Positions 11,756 to 22,580 of a stretch of 64,000 nt of DNA are shown here, piece by piece. Each line of letters starts with the position of its first letter. Within the stretch, counting starts at the first letter, position 1. A program made the position numbers and the translations under genes. The notes under the pieces were generated by a model. The model was not told the DNA's origin and ran no database searches. It saw only the letters and a program-made list of their open reading frames with translations. The DNA comes from Berghia stephanieae (lineage: Eukaryota; Mollusca; Gastropoda; Nudibranchia; Aeolidiidae), in the NCBI GenBank assembly GCA_034508935.3, contig CM067444.1:102787084-102851083 (forward strand), read 5' to 3'.

Positions 11756-12396
11756 CACTAATACTGAAATAAAAACAATACTAAAGCAGTTGCTATATGT
11801 AAAGTGAATAAAAAGATTAAAGAGTAATATTTATTTTCAATCAAATTAAAAATTGGGTTTATGAACTTTCAATAACACTCAGAATTGTAAAGGTCCTATA
11901 AAGGCATGCCACCATTTCCTTTTTTTTTTTGTGTGCGTAATCTTTACAGTCTTATTTTCCTTTTCCATCATTTTGCCGCTGTTAATTGAATCATAATTAC
12001 AATGTTTTCTCAGGGATTTTTCTTCTTTTTTCTTTTTTTGCTGCATATAATCTTACTCCTTTCTTCAGCAAGGAGTTTGTATGTTGTACAATGAATCAAT
12101 TGACTGAGGATTTACAAGTCTTTATTAATCTATCGATCGAAGATGGAACAAAAAATTTGGGATATGACAGAGATGCAAAAAAAAAAAAATGTGTTGTTCA
12201 CAATCACTTACTGTGGCCACTTTTGTACATTTCTATTTCATTTACAAAAAACTGTATATCTGTTTGAAGTTCTCGGTTCTTTTGACACAGGTTGGCAATC
12301 TCAGTTGGCTATAATAAAAGAAAAGGAAAAATTAAATATTTCAAAAAGATAAATGTAACAAAAAACTAGAAACGAAATGTGTTTGTTTTTGTTTGT

Positions 12397-12456
<60 letters not shown>

Positions 12457-12834
12457 AGAAAGAGAGAGAAAGAGAGAGATATTTGTTTGTTTGTTGCTTT
12501 AGGTCTCTTCCAACACAATTGAGGTTATATGAGAGACCGCTGAAACAAAAAAACAAGCAATCTAACAAAAATAGTACAAATGTAAATCAAAATCATAACC
12601 TAAAGATATAAGCTAAATTATAAATAACCAAGAACAAACAGGCAGAAGATTTACAGAAAAAAAAATATCCCTGTCAAAAATAAAATCACAAACCAAAGAA
12701 GCAGGATAGGCTAGTAAAGAGAAGAAGAAACGACATCACTATCGGATCGTACACCCATGCGAACATCATAGGTATATGATTCAAGGGTGATGCTCCCATC
12801 CAACCACCCGCAAAGAGAGAGAGAGAGAGAGGAG

Positions 12835-12890
<56 letters not shown>

Positions 12891-15800
12891 GGAGGAGAAG
12901 GAGAGAGCAAAAGAGAAAAAGGGAGAAGGGCCTGAGGAGAAAAGGTGTTGACAAAACCAATTTTATTCAAATCAACAAAATGTAAAACATACAATAAACA
13001 AAATAAAAAAGATGGTTACATCATGGATTTAAAATAAATTTTGAGGATTACACGTGTCAAAAATACAAACAATAAAACCTGTTGAATTATGACATTTCAA
13101 ACTCAAACTGGAAGCAATGAGATTTGATAGCTAGCTAAAATTACAGATAAATTCAAATCATCAATAAAGCACACAATAAGAAAAAGTACATCCAAATACA
13201 AAATCCCAAAGGGGAAAAAATTTGACAAATAACTACAGCATCCTCTAACGATTTAATTTCCTAAATTGAAAGCAGGTATTGGAATGTATAAAAGAAACAA
13301 AAAAAATTCTTTTGAAACTGTCCACCATTATTCTCCAACATTCTCTTTTATATATCTTTCTAAAAAAAAGTCTCCTTTGATGACAATTTCCATGATTTTT
13401 TGCTTTAAAAGGAAAATTTAAAAAATAAACAAAACAAAAAAAAACAAAAAAACTTACTGATGGAAAACTTTGATGCTTGTTATCTGCCGCACCTCTCTCC
13501 AAAGTGCCAACTTCAGACCGCAACGCCATTAATTGCAAACGATAATTTTCTGTGTTCTCCTTCAGCTTTTGCAAACAATTTCGCTGGTGTTGAAGTAATG
13601 CTGAAACCATACATAAGCCCAGATTAACAACTTTAATTAAAACAATAAATAAAATGTATGATAGAGCACACTATAAATTGAGCATACAATATGAATTAAA
13701 GCATTAAAATTATCATAACATAAAAAGAAGGAAAAAAACAAACAAACAGGTGACATGTTAGTTATAAAACTTCACCAATAAAATGCCCCATACTATAACA
13801 TTGAAAAAGGACAACCCTCAAGCAGTCCGGGATTGACTAAGTAAATATGTAAAGTGTAAATGTTTGTATTGATTGACCATTCAAAAATTTAGCAGGAATA
13901 TGATCTGAAAAGGTGTGTATGACTATGACACAGTACCAAACAGAGAGTGACAAGCTCAAAATGAAAGCTGAATTATTCAACAAAAATTTATTGAATTTTG
14001 CTACCTAGCTTAGTCGGGCACTGGTGCCCTCTAAGAACTGGTTCCAAGCTCCCGAAGTTGAGAACCAGGGATCAGTTCAGAGGAGGATTGTTGACGATTC
14101 TGGCTTCTTACCATCTTTCTTCAGTTACTGTTTCTTTGCCTGTTCACCTCTCTCACATACTCTCACTCCTAACCACTCAACCCACTTTCTATATATGAAC
14201 TTTATGCCATGCACAACACTCTCCCCATCACTTGCTACCGGCGTGTGAAGGGTGGATACCATTTCTTCTCTCTCACACACACACACATCCCCAGCAAATT
14301 CCAAGTCCTCGAGAAGGTCCAATAGCAAACAATTAATGGCTTAATTTGTGGAATTTACCATACTATTTGGTCCATTCTAAATCACTTAGAAATGATAAAA
14401 ATACCACAGCATAATAAAACACTATAAAAATGGTTTTAAAAATAATCATATCACTACCAACAATAATTCCATTCATTAATTTTTTTTCTCTTTTTTAAAT
14501 CAAAAAGGATACGAAAGGACAACATGTTATAACCAGGAGAGAGAAATCCTAAACAAAAACAGGACAGTCATCAAAAGAACTAACAATGAAATGTATATGC
14601 TTACCTCTAATGTAATCTGTTTCTTCGTGTATACTTCCGGATCTGCCCCTGTCCAGTAGATCTCCTCTCAATGATGAGTCTGAACCAAGACTGCTCTGAC
14701 TAGATACTCTGGAGCCCATACTGGAAAAGTGATTAGGCCTCATTGAATCTACATCCTGATGATCACTACTCTCCGAACTGTTTGTTCTATTACTGAGACG
14801 GGGGTGGGATAAACCTGGGTTGGGGCTTCTCGGCAAAGCAGAATGCTGTTGAGCCACCCCAGATATATTAAGAGATAAGGGATAATGGTGACTATAATGC
14901 CGAGGAGGGGGCTGTTGCACGGGGTAGGCCATTGCACCTGTCGGATGAGGGGATTGTAATGGGGGTAAGGGGAGGAGGGGTTGTATCCAGTAGCGTTTAA
15001 GTTCAAGTTTGATGGAGGGCTGTGGTAGCCTTGCTGATGGGGTGGTGATTTTGGTTTGGCTGTTGACTGAAATGAGAATTGCTAGGGTAGCTTTGTTCTT
15101 GAGTTGATGTTGATGGCAGGATGTTATAAGGGGCGGGAGTGAAATCCGACACAATCTGTGAACCATAATTCATTGTACTCGGGTGTGGTGGCATATAGTT
15201 ATAATTTGTATATCCTACCTCGTTATATCTACGCGATGGAAGGCCATAGTCTACTGTGAAATCTTTAAATACAGGACGCGATTCGGAGATGCCTGGGGAT
15301 GACACTTGTACCGGTGTGGAAAGAGGACGTCCGTCTTCCCAAACAAACGCTCCTGGGCTAGGGTGATATTCAGCATTTATGTTTGGGGAGGAAAAATGGA
15401 AAGGATTTGTCAGCTGTCGACCCAAGTCGCTGCCAAGTGCCTCTCCAGACAATCTACGATCAACAGTTGGTTGAGCACTATGAGTAGAAGTTGCAACGAC
15501 TATACTAGAAGAATGAATTGATGGAGAACCCGTGGCCTCAGTTCGAAACTCACTTCGAAAATGCTGACTGACATTTGGGGTTGACCCGTAGCGTTGAATA
15601 GTGGTTGTTTGTTTGAACAGTGCATGTGCCACCAGTATCACCAAATTGCATACGAAAATGCCGAGAGTTTGATAGAGACACAGCAGGGGACACAGAACCC
15701 CCAGATAACGACCCAGGAGGATTGTTGATAACTTTGACTGGCCTTCTTATCTGCCCTGGGCTATTAGATGAAGACAAGAAAGATCTGTTTGCATTATCTG

Positions 15801-16646
15801 CAGAAGGACTGGCATTTGGTCTTGTTTGGTTGCTTGGTGTTGAATTGTCATGATTAAAAGTTTTACAAGTAATGTGGGGTATATTAGTAGGACTTTGTAT
15901 CCCTTGAAAAAATGGTGCAAAATCAGGAGGTGCTGTGTGGCCTGAAGTTGGAGGGTTTTGAGCTCCACTAGACATTGATGAAAATTGGGCACTCGGACCA
16001 GAATAAGAGATAGACTTGGTGATAGTTGGTCCTTTTGCCAGTTCCTGAGTCAGAGGAATATTAATTACTGATTTTTCAAAAGTACTAATATGACGCTCTG
16101 GAACAACAGGCTTGACAGCTGATGATGTGGGTTCATGTGAAACAGGAAGTTCTTGAATTCTTGTTGACACAACTTTGGCACCATCGTTATTGACATGAGA
16201 ACCTTTTTCATTCCCTCCACCCAATTGTTTCATCTCATTGACTGGGTATTTAACTTGCTCAACATCTAAAATCTGCTTACATCTTTCATGATCTCTTTTG
16301 CACTGTAAAAAAAAATAAAGCAAAAATGCTGTTGGTCACTATAAAAAAAAAATACAATAGAAAATGAATTGAGTAGAAAAGTGCCAGAAGACAATACAGT
16401 GGTGGATGGCGTCCACTGCATAGCATTCCTCTCCGGCCAGGCGGAGTTGGCATATCAGAAAGGTTGTGGGTTCGAGCCCCCATCACCATGAAATTTTTAT
16501 TCTCTCTTGTCTTCTGGCACTTTTCTACTCACTTCATTTTCTGTTATTATTATCAACATAAAAGTGCCTGCTCCACTCACTTGTCTGAAAAAAAAAAAAA
16601 CCAACATATATAATAATAAGAAGAAGAAAATAATAATAAAATAATC

Positions 16647-16715
<69 letters not shown>

Positions 16716-17880
16716 TTAAATAACAATAATAATAATATTAATCTTATCATTATTATATATTTGGCAAATTTAATTTTTAATAACACGCTCCAAAACCACT
16801 GGACCAATCCTCACCAAATTTTGCATGATGTTAACAATTGACATGAAGATGATTTGTATGCATTATGAGATAGATTCGACTTCGTCATGATTTTATTGAC
16901 AAAGCAAATTTGTTTTGTCAAATCTCATCTAAAACAGATGCCATAATTTTAGCATGTGGGTTGTTAGTCAATCTTTCGGTTTACGAGTACGACAATGAGG
17001 TGGGAGTACTTGCAGGGAATCAATATTAGTTAGTGATGACCTTCATTATTTTGAATACAATTTCTTAAAATCCAAAGGATTCTACCATAAAAGTGAAATA
17101 TATATGATATTAGATAAAGAAAATATTTCTCCATGCCCAAATAAAAAGCTCCATGGAGTTTTCCTATGAAGTCGAAAAATATGTTGTCTATTAAGACAAT
17201 AAAATTTTTTATTCCACTTGAATCATAAATTTTGAATCGATCAACTTACATCACATTTATTATCCCTCAACGGACAGGGGGCTTTGAGCACACTACAAAG
17301 GGTTTGTATAAACTACTACAAACACGCAAGCATACACTCAAACATCCATCCAACCATCCATACATAGACACAAATACACAATCACACATACATGCATACA
17401 CACACACACACACACAAAAGATACATACAAAGCGATTAGTCTACAGCGAAAGCTAATTTGTAAATTATGTCTTCAATATTTTCTTGAAATTAAAATTATC
17501 GAATGAATGTGGGGCTTTAACATCTTCAGGTAGACTGTTCCACAGTCTCTGACCAAAAATCTGGAAACTATGCTCACCAGCCTTTATTATTCTGCATTGT
17601 GACATGGACAGCTGGACAATGTTCCTTATAAGGCTTATCACTGTTTTAATATTTGTATTTTAATAAGAATATAATTTGAACTTGAAGAAGAAAATAAATG
17701 TTTAAATAGGCATCTCAAAATCATAATACAAATTGCTTACCGTATCAATCACTTTCAGCACCACTCTTAGTGGTACATTTGGGTATGAATTCCTCAGAGA
17801 GGACATCAAAGAATAGTCAGAACCCCCATCTGCCATCTTGGGAGTCGAATCACAGGGACCAAAAGGACGACAGAGGTATC
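9984..17880 (-). CDS. TAB2/3: TAB2/TAB3 orthologue: TAK1-binding ubiquitin adaptor
   Basis: TAB2/TAB3 link the kinase TAK1 (MAP3K7) to K63-linked polyubiquitin in NF-kB and MAPK signalling in the cytosol. Exons in coding order are 17741-17880 (ATG at 17834-17836), 14605-16302, 13458-13600, 12212-12308, 11440-11544 and 10025-10428, or to a TAG at 9984 if the GTAAGA donor at 10024 is skipped. All visible sites are GT-AG, and phases agree from exon 1 to exon 5. The order is N-terminal CUE domain, long S/P/N/Q-rich disordered region, coiled coil (LLQHQRNCLQKL; EIANLCQKNRELQTDIQFF), then NZF finger (WNCSACTF...CEMC). This is exactly the family order. The middle exon changes frame three times, and exon 5 to exon 6 is out of phase by one base. 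Homopolymer indels in the assembly are the simplest cause. The 3' end is unresolved. Vertebrates have two paralogues, so TAB2 versus TAB3 is not assignable. Confidence 0.93.
10025..10428 (-). CDS. TAB2/3: TAB2/3 exon 6: NZF zinc finger and C-terminal extension
   Basis: Contains a proline-rich PxxP stretch (PRPPPPIPVRQ), then the NZF EQWNCSACTFQNHPALEKCE plus MCELGRY. The four zinc Cys and the Thr-Phe dipeptide that contacts ubiquitin are present. Vertebrate TAB2 stops soon after the finger. Here the frame runs about 60 residues further, rich in Pro, His and Thr, to a GTAAGA donor, or about 13 residues more to a TAG. The incoming phase is off by one relative to exon 5; either a small exon is missing or one of the C-runs has an indel. 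Confidence 0.88.
10712..10798 (-). pseudogene. Decayed duplicate of the TAB2/3 NZF coding sequence
   Basis: Sits in the intron upstream of the working NZF exon, same strand. By eye about four fifths of positions match 10181-10266; TTCTGGGTAGC, TTCGCACATC, TGCAGG and CAGTTCCATTG are identical. Read in the corresponding frame it gives WNWRACTF...NCGMCE then a stop, so the first zinc Cys is now Trp and the copy cannot make a finger. An exon-duplication relic is the best reading; a functional alternative exon is unlikely. Confidence 0.75.
10865..10925 (-). mobile_element. Old fragment of SINE family F tail
   Basis: CTTTTATTTAGCCCAATATC then CACTAAACATACTTAAAGCA resembles the 3' end of family F (GCGCAATATCCACTAAAT...GCTCAAAGC) with many changes. 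Confidence 0.6.
11440..11544 (-). CDS. TAB2/3: TAB2/3 exon 5: linker before the NZF
   Basis: Encodes TPFNDINPREQQNFYANMPT then GQQDCNFAGSEANRS. The block INP...NFYANM corresponds to the conserved FDPKAMNNFYDNI of TAB2. Acceptor ACAACAG, donor GTGAGT, phase 1 in and 1 out. Confidence 0.88.
11684..11755. repeat. (TAA)n microsatellite
   Basis: About 24 TAA units in TAB2/3 intron 5. Preceded by CAATGACAAT. The poly-isoleucine ORF over it is an artefact. Confidence 0.95.
12212..12308 (-). CDS. TAB2/3: TAB2/3 exon 4: coiled coil
   Basis: Too short and in a frame easily missed. It encodes PTEIANLCQKNRELQTDIQF then FVNEIEMYKSGH, matching human TPEEMTRLR...NRQLQINVD. ATAG acceptor, GTAAGTG donor, phase 0 in and 1 out. 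Confidence 0.9.
12398..12481. repeat. (GA)n microsatellite, left of SINE
   Basis: GA dinucleotide run with a few GGAGA and AAAGA interruptions, cut by the family A SINE at 12482 and continued at 12813. Confidence 0.95.
12482..12812 (-). mobile_element. SINE family A copy inside a GA microsatellite, TAB2/3 intron
   Basis: Full-length copy ending CCAACCACCCGC on plus. AAAGAGAGAGA-like sequence flanks both sides, which fits a target duplication although the repeat context makes it ambiguous. Almost identical to the copies at 3740 and 53931. Confidence 0.85.
12813..12930. repeat. (GA)n microsatellite, right of SINE
   Basis: Continuation of the GA run, degrading into GGAAGGAGGAGAAGG. Confidence 0.95.
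13458..13600 (-). CDS. TAB2/3: TAB2/3 exon 3: start of coiled coil
   Basis: Encodes ALLQHQRNCLQKLKENTENY then RLQLMALRSEVGTLERG. Heptad leucines match the TAB2 segment LLQHQ...LKSEV. TTTCAG acceptor, GTAAGT donor, phase 1 in and 0 out. Confidence 0.9.
13998..14330. other. TAB2/3 intron segment, GC-richer, unrecognised
   Basis: Stands out from the AT-rich intron. It has a short palindrome GGGCACTGGTGCCC and CT-rich stretches. Overlapping chance ORFs exist on both strands. It may be part of an old repeat, but no second copy is in the window. Confidence 0.3.
14605..16302 (-). CDS. TAB2/3: TAB2/3 exon 2: CUE end and disordered linker
   Basis: Starts TGC AAA AGA after a CAG acceptor and finishes the CUE domain, then runs about 1.7 kb through low-complexity Ser/Pro/Asn/Gln-rich protein. 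A coherent linker is spread over successive frames that change near 15,600, near 15,040 and near 14,950. The last two changes sit beside C-runs. The final part (AMAYPVQQPPPRHYS to SSLGSDSSLRGDLLDRGRSG) leads in phase 1 to a GTAAGC donor. The long single linker exon is typical of the family. Confidence 0.85.
16359..16542. mobile_element. tRNA-like sequence between 36-bp inverted repeats (MITE-like)
   Basis: Left arm 16359-16394 contains GAGTAGAAAAGTGCCAGAAG. Right arm 16507-16542 is its reverse complement with one mismatch by eye. Between them lies GGTGGATGGC...CCCATCACC, whose ends could pair as an acceptor stem, with CTCCG/CGGAG as an anticodon-like stem and GTGGGTTCGAGCCCCCATC as a T-arm/B-box. 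The A-box region is weak. It lies in TAB2/3 intron 1. It looks like a tRNA-derived unit captured within a terminal-inverted-repeat element. Confidence 0.6.
16646..16740. repeat. (TAA)n microsatellite
   Basis: About 23 perfect units followed by broken TAATA units in TAB2/3 intron 1. Confidence 0.95.
17741..17880 (-). CDS. TAB2/3: TAB2/3 exon 1: 5' UTR end and first half of CUE domain
   Basis: A CAG acceptor at 17881-17883 begins a short 5' UTR, so at least one non-coding exon lies upstream. The first ATG is at 17836 and gives MADGGSDYSLMSSLRN then SYPNVPLRVVLKVIDT. This matches the start of the TAB2 CUE domain (a hydrophobic run, LR..FP.VP...V). The donor is GTAAGC and the phase is 0. The CUE fold is completed by CKRDHERCKQILDVE at the start of the next exon. 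Confidence 0.9.
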
Positions 17881-17883
17881 CTG

Positions 17884-19205
17884 TTGGGAATAAAAAATGT
17901 CTCATGAAAATTTCACTTTAATGTATAGTTATTGATAAATTGAAGAAATATTATTGAAGTATGCATTTTTTTTTTTTTCTGCAGTGTAAATAATGTTTCA
18001 TGCATAAAACCTAAGATTCCAACATTCATTCTATAAGAGACTCAATTTATTGAAGTTTGGGAGAACAAGAATTCAAAGTTGACGGTATGACTATTGTAAA
18101 GTACAGTATTGTATTGTTAATGTTAATCATTGTGATGCTTCAGTGGCTGATTCAAGCAATTTAAGCATGGTTAGTATCTTGTTGGGAGAAAATGATTGTA
18201 AAACTACTAAGATGAGAAAATAAAGATGCCCATTAGGCGTCCTATGCTGTAAAAGATGAAAATGATTCAAGGTTACCAGCTGGGTGAATAAATAAAAGCA
18301 TATTGATGCCCACTGTGCAAGAAAAATGTGAAATTAGATGTGAAAACAAAAATTTGTTGTAACTTGTTTTAACAGAGAGCAAATTCCATCACCATCTTTT
18401 TTTTCTTTCTTAAAAGCATTGAGTATTCAGAGACCTGAGACTGCTCTATGATTTCTGTAATATCAGAAATAGTATAAACAATAACTTTTGAAGTAATTCG
18501 GTAATGGAGTGTGATACATTATGAGTTCCCAAAGCCTGATTGCAGTCACCTTAAGGTAGAAAAGAGAGAGGTGCTCTGAGAGTAAACTTGAATTGTCTCC
18601 CTTGTCATTGAAAAAAAAAGTATGCCTTAAGCATTGGACTCGGGTACAATAAGTTTTCAAAAGTGATAGAAATGAAAATGTTACCAAAATCCAACAGATG
18701 AATAGCATGTAAACTATGAAAAATATTGTATGCGAATCCTCAACTTTGTCCTTGAAAAATGTGGCCATTATTCATAAAACAGATTAAAAGACTAAGACTA
18801 AGAGTAAGAGGTAAAAAAAAAAAAATTCTGGTTCTATAGATCACTGAACACTTTATATTGGAAATAATCATTTACAACAAGGAGAAAAAAAAAATCTCTC
18901 ACAAAAAGAAAAATTCTTTTGCCTCCCTCTCGACAAAAGACTTCAAGCAGAGACAAAATAATAAAACTCAAATGCATATCAGATCATGGCAGAAAGTCAG
19001 AAAGCCATGCAGCAAGGAAATATTAAAACAGCATAAAATAAGACTGACAAAGTTATATAGAACCAGCCGTTCAAAGGAATAATAAATTTCCAAAGAATCT
19101 CCAAAAGAATCGCCAAAAGTGATAAACAAACATAAAATGAAAGCAAGAAAACAAGAATATGTCAAAAGCGTATTTTCGTTTTATGATATAGGTTATTTAT
19201 AGTTC
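17884..19205. other. Upstream of TAB2/3 exon 1, nothing recognised
   Basis: AT-rich. It should be intronic if the non-coding first exon lies further upstream. No exon, repeat copy or promoter-like motif could be supported. Confidence 0.4.
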
Positions 19206-19677
<472 letters not shown>

Positions 19678-21060
19678 CGAGGGCTCTTTCATAATTAACC
19701 GAAAAATGCCTGTAAAATCCGCGTTTTTTATGCTATCAACAAAATTCTTGCACGTGTTCATACCTTGACTCGTAATTCATTTCTCTACGTAACAGCCAAG
19801 TCTGTCGACACACTTCTGACAACGCCGCACCATGGAATAGATACCTTCTCGGAAGAAATTTCCGTCAAGGTTTTGTAGCCATTTCCGCACATGGTCAGCA
19901 ACCTCTTCATCGACATCAAAGCGCTTTCCTGCCAGCTCACGTTTCAGTGGCCCAAAGAGGTGATAATCAGATGGTGCGAGGTCTGGACTGTGTGGTGGGT
20001 GTGGCAAAATCTCCCATCCATATTTCTCTAGCCAACCTTGCGTCACTCGTGCTGTGTGGGGTGTAGCGTTGTCGTGTTGCAAAATGACCCCGTTGGTCAA
20101 CTGCCCTGGGCGCTTTCTGCGAATGGCCTCCCTAAGCTTGTCAAGAGTTTGGCAGTACCTTGCAGCATTGATTGTTTCTCCAGGTTGTAAGGTTTCGAAC
20201 AGAATAACACCACGACTGTCCCAGAAAACAGTTCCCATTATTTTGTTTGCTGACCGCATGACTTTGAATTTCTTCGCGACAGGTGAGGATGGATGTTTCC
20301 ATGTCATCGAATCTTGCTTTGTTTCTGGGGTGCAATGGTGCAACCAAGTCTCATCACCGGTGACTATGCTGTCAAGAAAAGTCACATCGTACCCTAGAAA
20401 GTCTCCGCCGGCGTTGGCAGTATGCCCGTGAACCCTGCGTGAGCTCTTGCTTCTTCTCAAAAGTTCCCTGCAGATGTCCAATCTTTGTTCTTTATGATTG
20501 TCTGTCAATTGCTTAGGAACCCATCTTGCGCTGACTTTTCTGTAGCCAAGTTCATCAAATACAATTCTATGGGCAGAAGTTTCCGAAATTTCAAGACTGC
20601 TTGCGATTTCATGAAGTTTCAACCTCCTGTCTTGACGAATAAGCTCATCAACTCGCTTCACATTGTCTTCTGACGTCGCAGTTATCGAACGCCCTCTCCC
20701 TTCCCTGTCTGTCAAGTCGGAATGGCCGGCTTCAAACAAATTACACCAGTGATAGACTTGTGTACGGCTTATAACATGCTCACCATATACACTCTGAAGT
20801 TCTTTATGAATTTCGGTAGGATTCAGACTTTTGGCGTTCAAAAAACGTATGACAGCTCTGATTTCCTCCTTTGACCAAGTTTCAAGGTGGGCCGCCATCT
20901 TTAAAATCGTCTAGAAATTCATTGTGCAAAATGATGCACTTCATAATTTCTGGGAATATCCGTAAGGAAATAAGGAATATCATGTCGTTTACAGAAATAA
21001 AAAATCTCCACTGGTTGCTGAGCAATGGGCATTTTTCGGTTATTTCTGAAAGAGCCCTCG
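19678..21060 (-). mobile_element. Mariner transposon, full length
   Basis: A 1,383-bp element bounded by TA on both sides (19676-19677 and 21061-21062). TIRs of about 33 bp: left CGAGGGCTCTTTCATAATTA and right complement CGAGGGCTCTTTCAGAAATA, both continuing ACCGAAAAATGCC. One uninterrupted transposase ORF lies inside. The first block of the flanking tandem duplication supplies an empty site. Good TIRs, a TA duplication and an open ORF point to a young insertion. Confidence 0.95.
19777..20898 (-). CDS. Mariner transposase, DD34D, intact ORF (373 aa)
   Basis: Cuts and pastes its own element at TA dinucleotides. The N-terminus has two helix-turn-helix segments for TIR binding (about residues 10-120, including SRTQVYHWCNLFEAG and HEIASSLEISETSAHRI). 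The linker motif RWVPKQL follows near residue 125. The catalytic core has D182 in TGDETW, D276 in QHDNATPHTA and D311 in HSPDLAPSDYHLF; 34 residues separate the last two Asp, as in the mariner subgroup. The length is close to the usual 345-ish residues with a slightly longer middle. No stop or frameshift is seen, so activity is possible but not shown. Confidence 0.95.
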   Translation of the reverse strand: MAAHLETWSKEEIRAVIRFLNAKSLNPTEIHKELQSVYGEHVISRTQVYHWCNLFEAGHSDLTDREGRGRSITATSEDNVKRVDELIRQDRRLKLHEIASSLEISETSAHRIVFDELGYRKVSARWVPKQLTDNHKEQRLDICRELLRRSKSSRRVHGHTANAGGDFLGYDVTFLDSIVTGDETWLHHCTPETKQDSMTWKHPSSPVAKKFKVMRSANKIMGTVFWDSRGVILFETLQPGETINAARYCQTLDKLREAIRRKRPGQLTNGVILQHDNATPHTARVTQGWLEKYGWEILPHPPHSPDLAPSDYHLFGPLKRELAGKRFDVDEEVADHVRKWLQNLDGNFFREGIYSMVRRCQKCVDRLGCYVEK

Positions 21061-21100
21061 TATTTAAAAACATCCATAAAATTGACTTTTTGATAATAAC

Positions 21101-21176
<76 letters not shown>

Positions 21177-21240
21177 GCTGTGTACATAAAAACATCCATA
21201 AAATTATTGATCATATATTACAGAATGACTTTTTGAAAAA
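21061..21240. repeat. Continuation of the compound microsatellite, (TAA)n
   Basis: Resumes the block split by mariner, then about 25 TAA units, then a third degenerate ACATAAAAACATCCATAAAA piece. Confidence 0.9.
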
Positions 21241-21663
21241 AACCAAAAAACATTTGCGTAAGCACTAACATCACTTTCAGGTAATGCCAGCTTCACGAAA
21301 AGGAAACACGATAGACAATTTGACAATCAGATATGAAATTATAGAGTAGAGTTGACGTTGACCTGACTTTGACCCACTGCTACACTCTAAATAAAATTAA
21401 TTATAGACGTGCCTTATGCCTTAAATCTTTAAATAACAACTTAACTTTACCTAGGGGTCAAGTCCGTATAAAATTTCAACGAAATTAGAAAAAAAAGTAG
21501 ACTTTTCCTAATGGAATTATTGACGAAAAAAGTGTCCTCCTACAAAATCAAAATGTCAATGAAAATTGAAAATAATCTGGCGCAGACGTTAACCAGCTGA
21601 GAAAATCAGTTCATAGTATCATATATTTTTTGAGAGAATGCACACCTCTCTAGATTAAGATAA

Positions 21664-21664
<1 letters not shown>

Positions 21665-21732
<68 letters not shown>

Positions 21733-21761
21733 TAATCTAACATACTACTAATCTGATGATG

Positions 21762-21820
<59 letters not shown>

Positions 21821-21865
21821 CAAATTAGTATGTTAGATTAGTTATTATTATCATTATTATTATTA
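21665..21865. repeat. (TAA)n microsatellites flanked by inverted TAATCTAACATACTA arms
   Basis: A TAA run, then ACTAATCTAACATACTA, then a second TAA run, then TAGTATGTTAGATTAGTTA, which is the reverse complement. The stretch can fold into a hairpin with the second TAA run in its loop. It abuts the larger palindromes at 21904 and 22365. Confidence 0.8.
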
Positions 21866-21903
21866 TTATTAGTGATTATTAAGTAGTAGAAGAGTATTAG
21901 TAC

Positions 21904-22136
21904 GGGAGACCTTCCATAAGCTACTACATCCCAAGTATTCTTGTTCTAGTAGGGGGTTTGGGAGGGGGGAAACTTTTTTTTTAAGTCTCCCCCCCCCCCC
22001 CCAAACCCCCAACTAGAAGTTCTAGTGTAGTGGGTTTGGGAGGGGGGAGACTTAAAAAAAAAAAAAGTTTCCCCCCTCCCAAACCCACTACTAGAACAAG
22101 AATACTTGGGATGTAGTAGCTTATGGAAGGTCTCCC
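21904..22136. repeat. Giant palindrome 1 (233 bp, nested hairpins)
   Basis: Outer arms of about 80 bp, nearly perfect by eye: 21904-21982 GGGAGACCTTCCATAAGCTA... and 22055-22136 ending TAGCTTATGGAAGGTCTCCC. Inside is a second hairpin built from AAGTCTCCCCCC...CCAAACCC and GGGTTTGGGAGGGGGGAGAC. Non-coding. Probably a foldback element; strand choice is meaningless. Confidence 0.8.
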
Positions 22137-22364
22137 ATTCGTACTAGTTTAGTATTACTATTAGTTAGTAATTAGATAGTATTTCATTAGTATTAGATAG
22201 TCGTAGTATTCTATTACTATTATTAGAATTATTAGTTATTAGTATTAAATTAATAAGTATTAATTAGAGTTAGTAGAGACTAGAGAGGCTGATAAAAAAT
22301 GAATGCAAAAGTTAAAATATCAAAGACTTCAAACGGCATGATATACTATGTAAAAAGTTTGGCA

Positions 22365-22580
22365 CTACCGCAAAATCGGGGACCCAAATAATTTTGGGGG
22401 TTTGGGAGGGGGGAAACTTTTTTTTTTTTAAGTCTATCTAGATAGTAGGGGGTTTGGGAGAGACTTTATAAAAAAAAAAAAAAAAAAAGTTTCACCCCTC
22501 TCAAACCCTCAACAATTTAAAAAAAAAGTTTCCCCCCTCCCAAAACCCCAAAACTATTTGGGTCCCCGAGTTTGCGGTAG
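22365..22580. repeat. Giant palindrome 2 (216 bp), related to palindrome 1
   Basis: Ends CTACCGCAAAATCGGGGACC and, reversed, CTACCGCAAACTCGGGGACC. Arms of about 65 bp run through CCAAATA, TTTTGGGG and TTTGGGAGGGGGGAAACTTT. The inner part repeats the GGGTTTGGGAG/AGACTT hairpin of palindrome 1. The two share the G-rich module, so they are the same family or one is nested in a larger array. Confidence 0.8.

Noticed and set aside
735-12994. Recurrent ORF ending in GWMGASPLNHIPMMFAWVYD
   Set aside because: It recurs only because it is the 5' part of SINE family A (copies at 538 and 12482); frame and start differ between copies.
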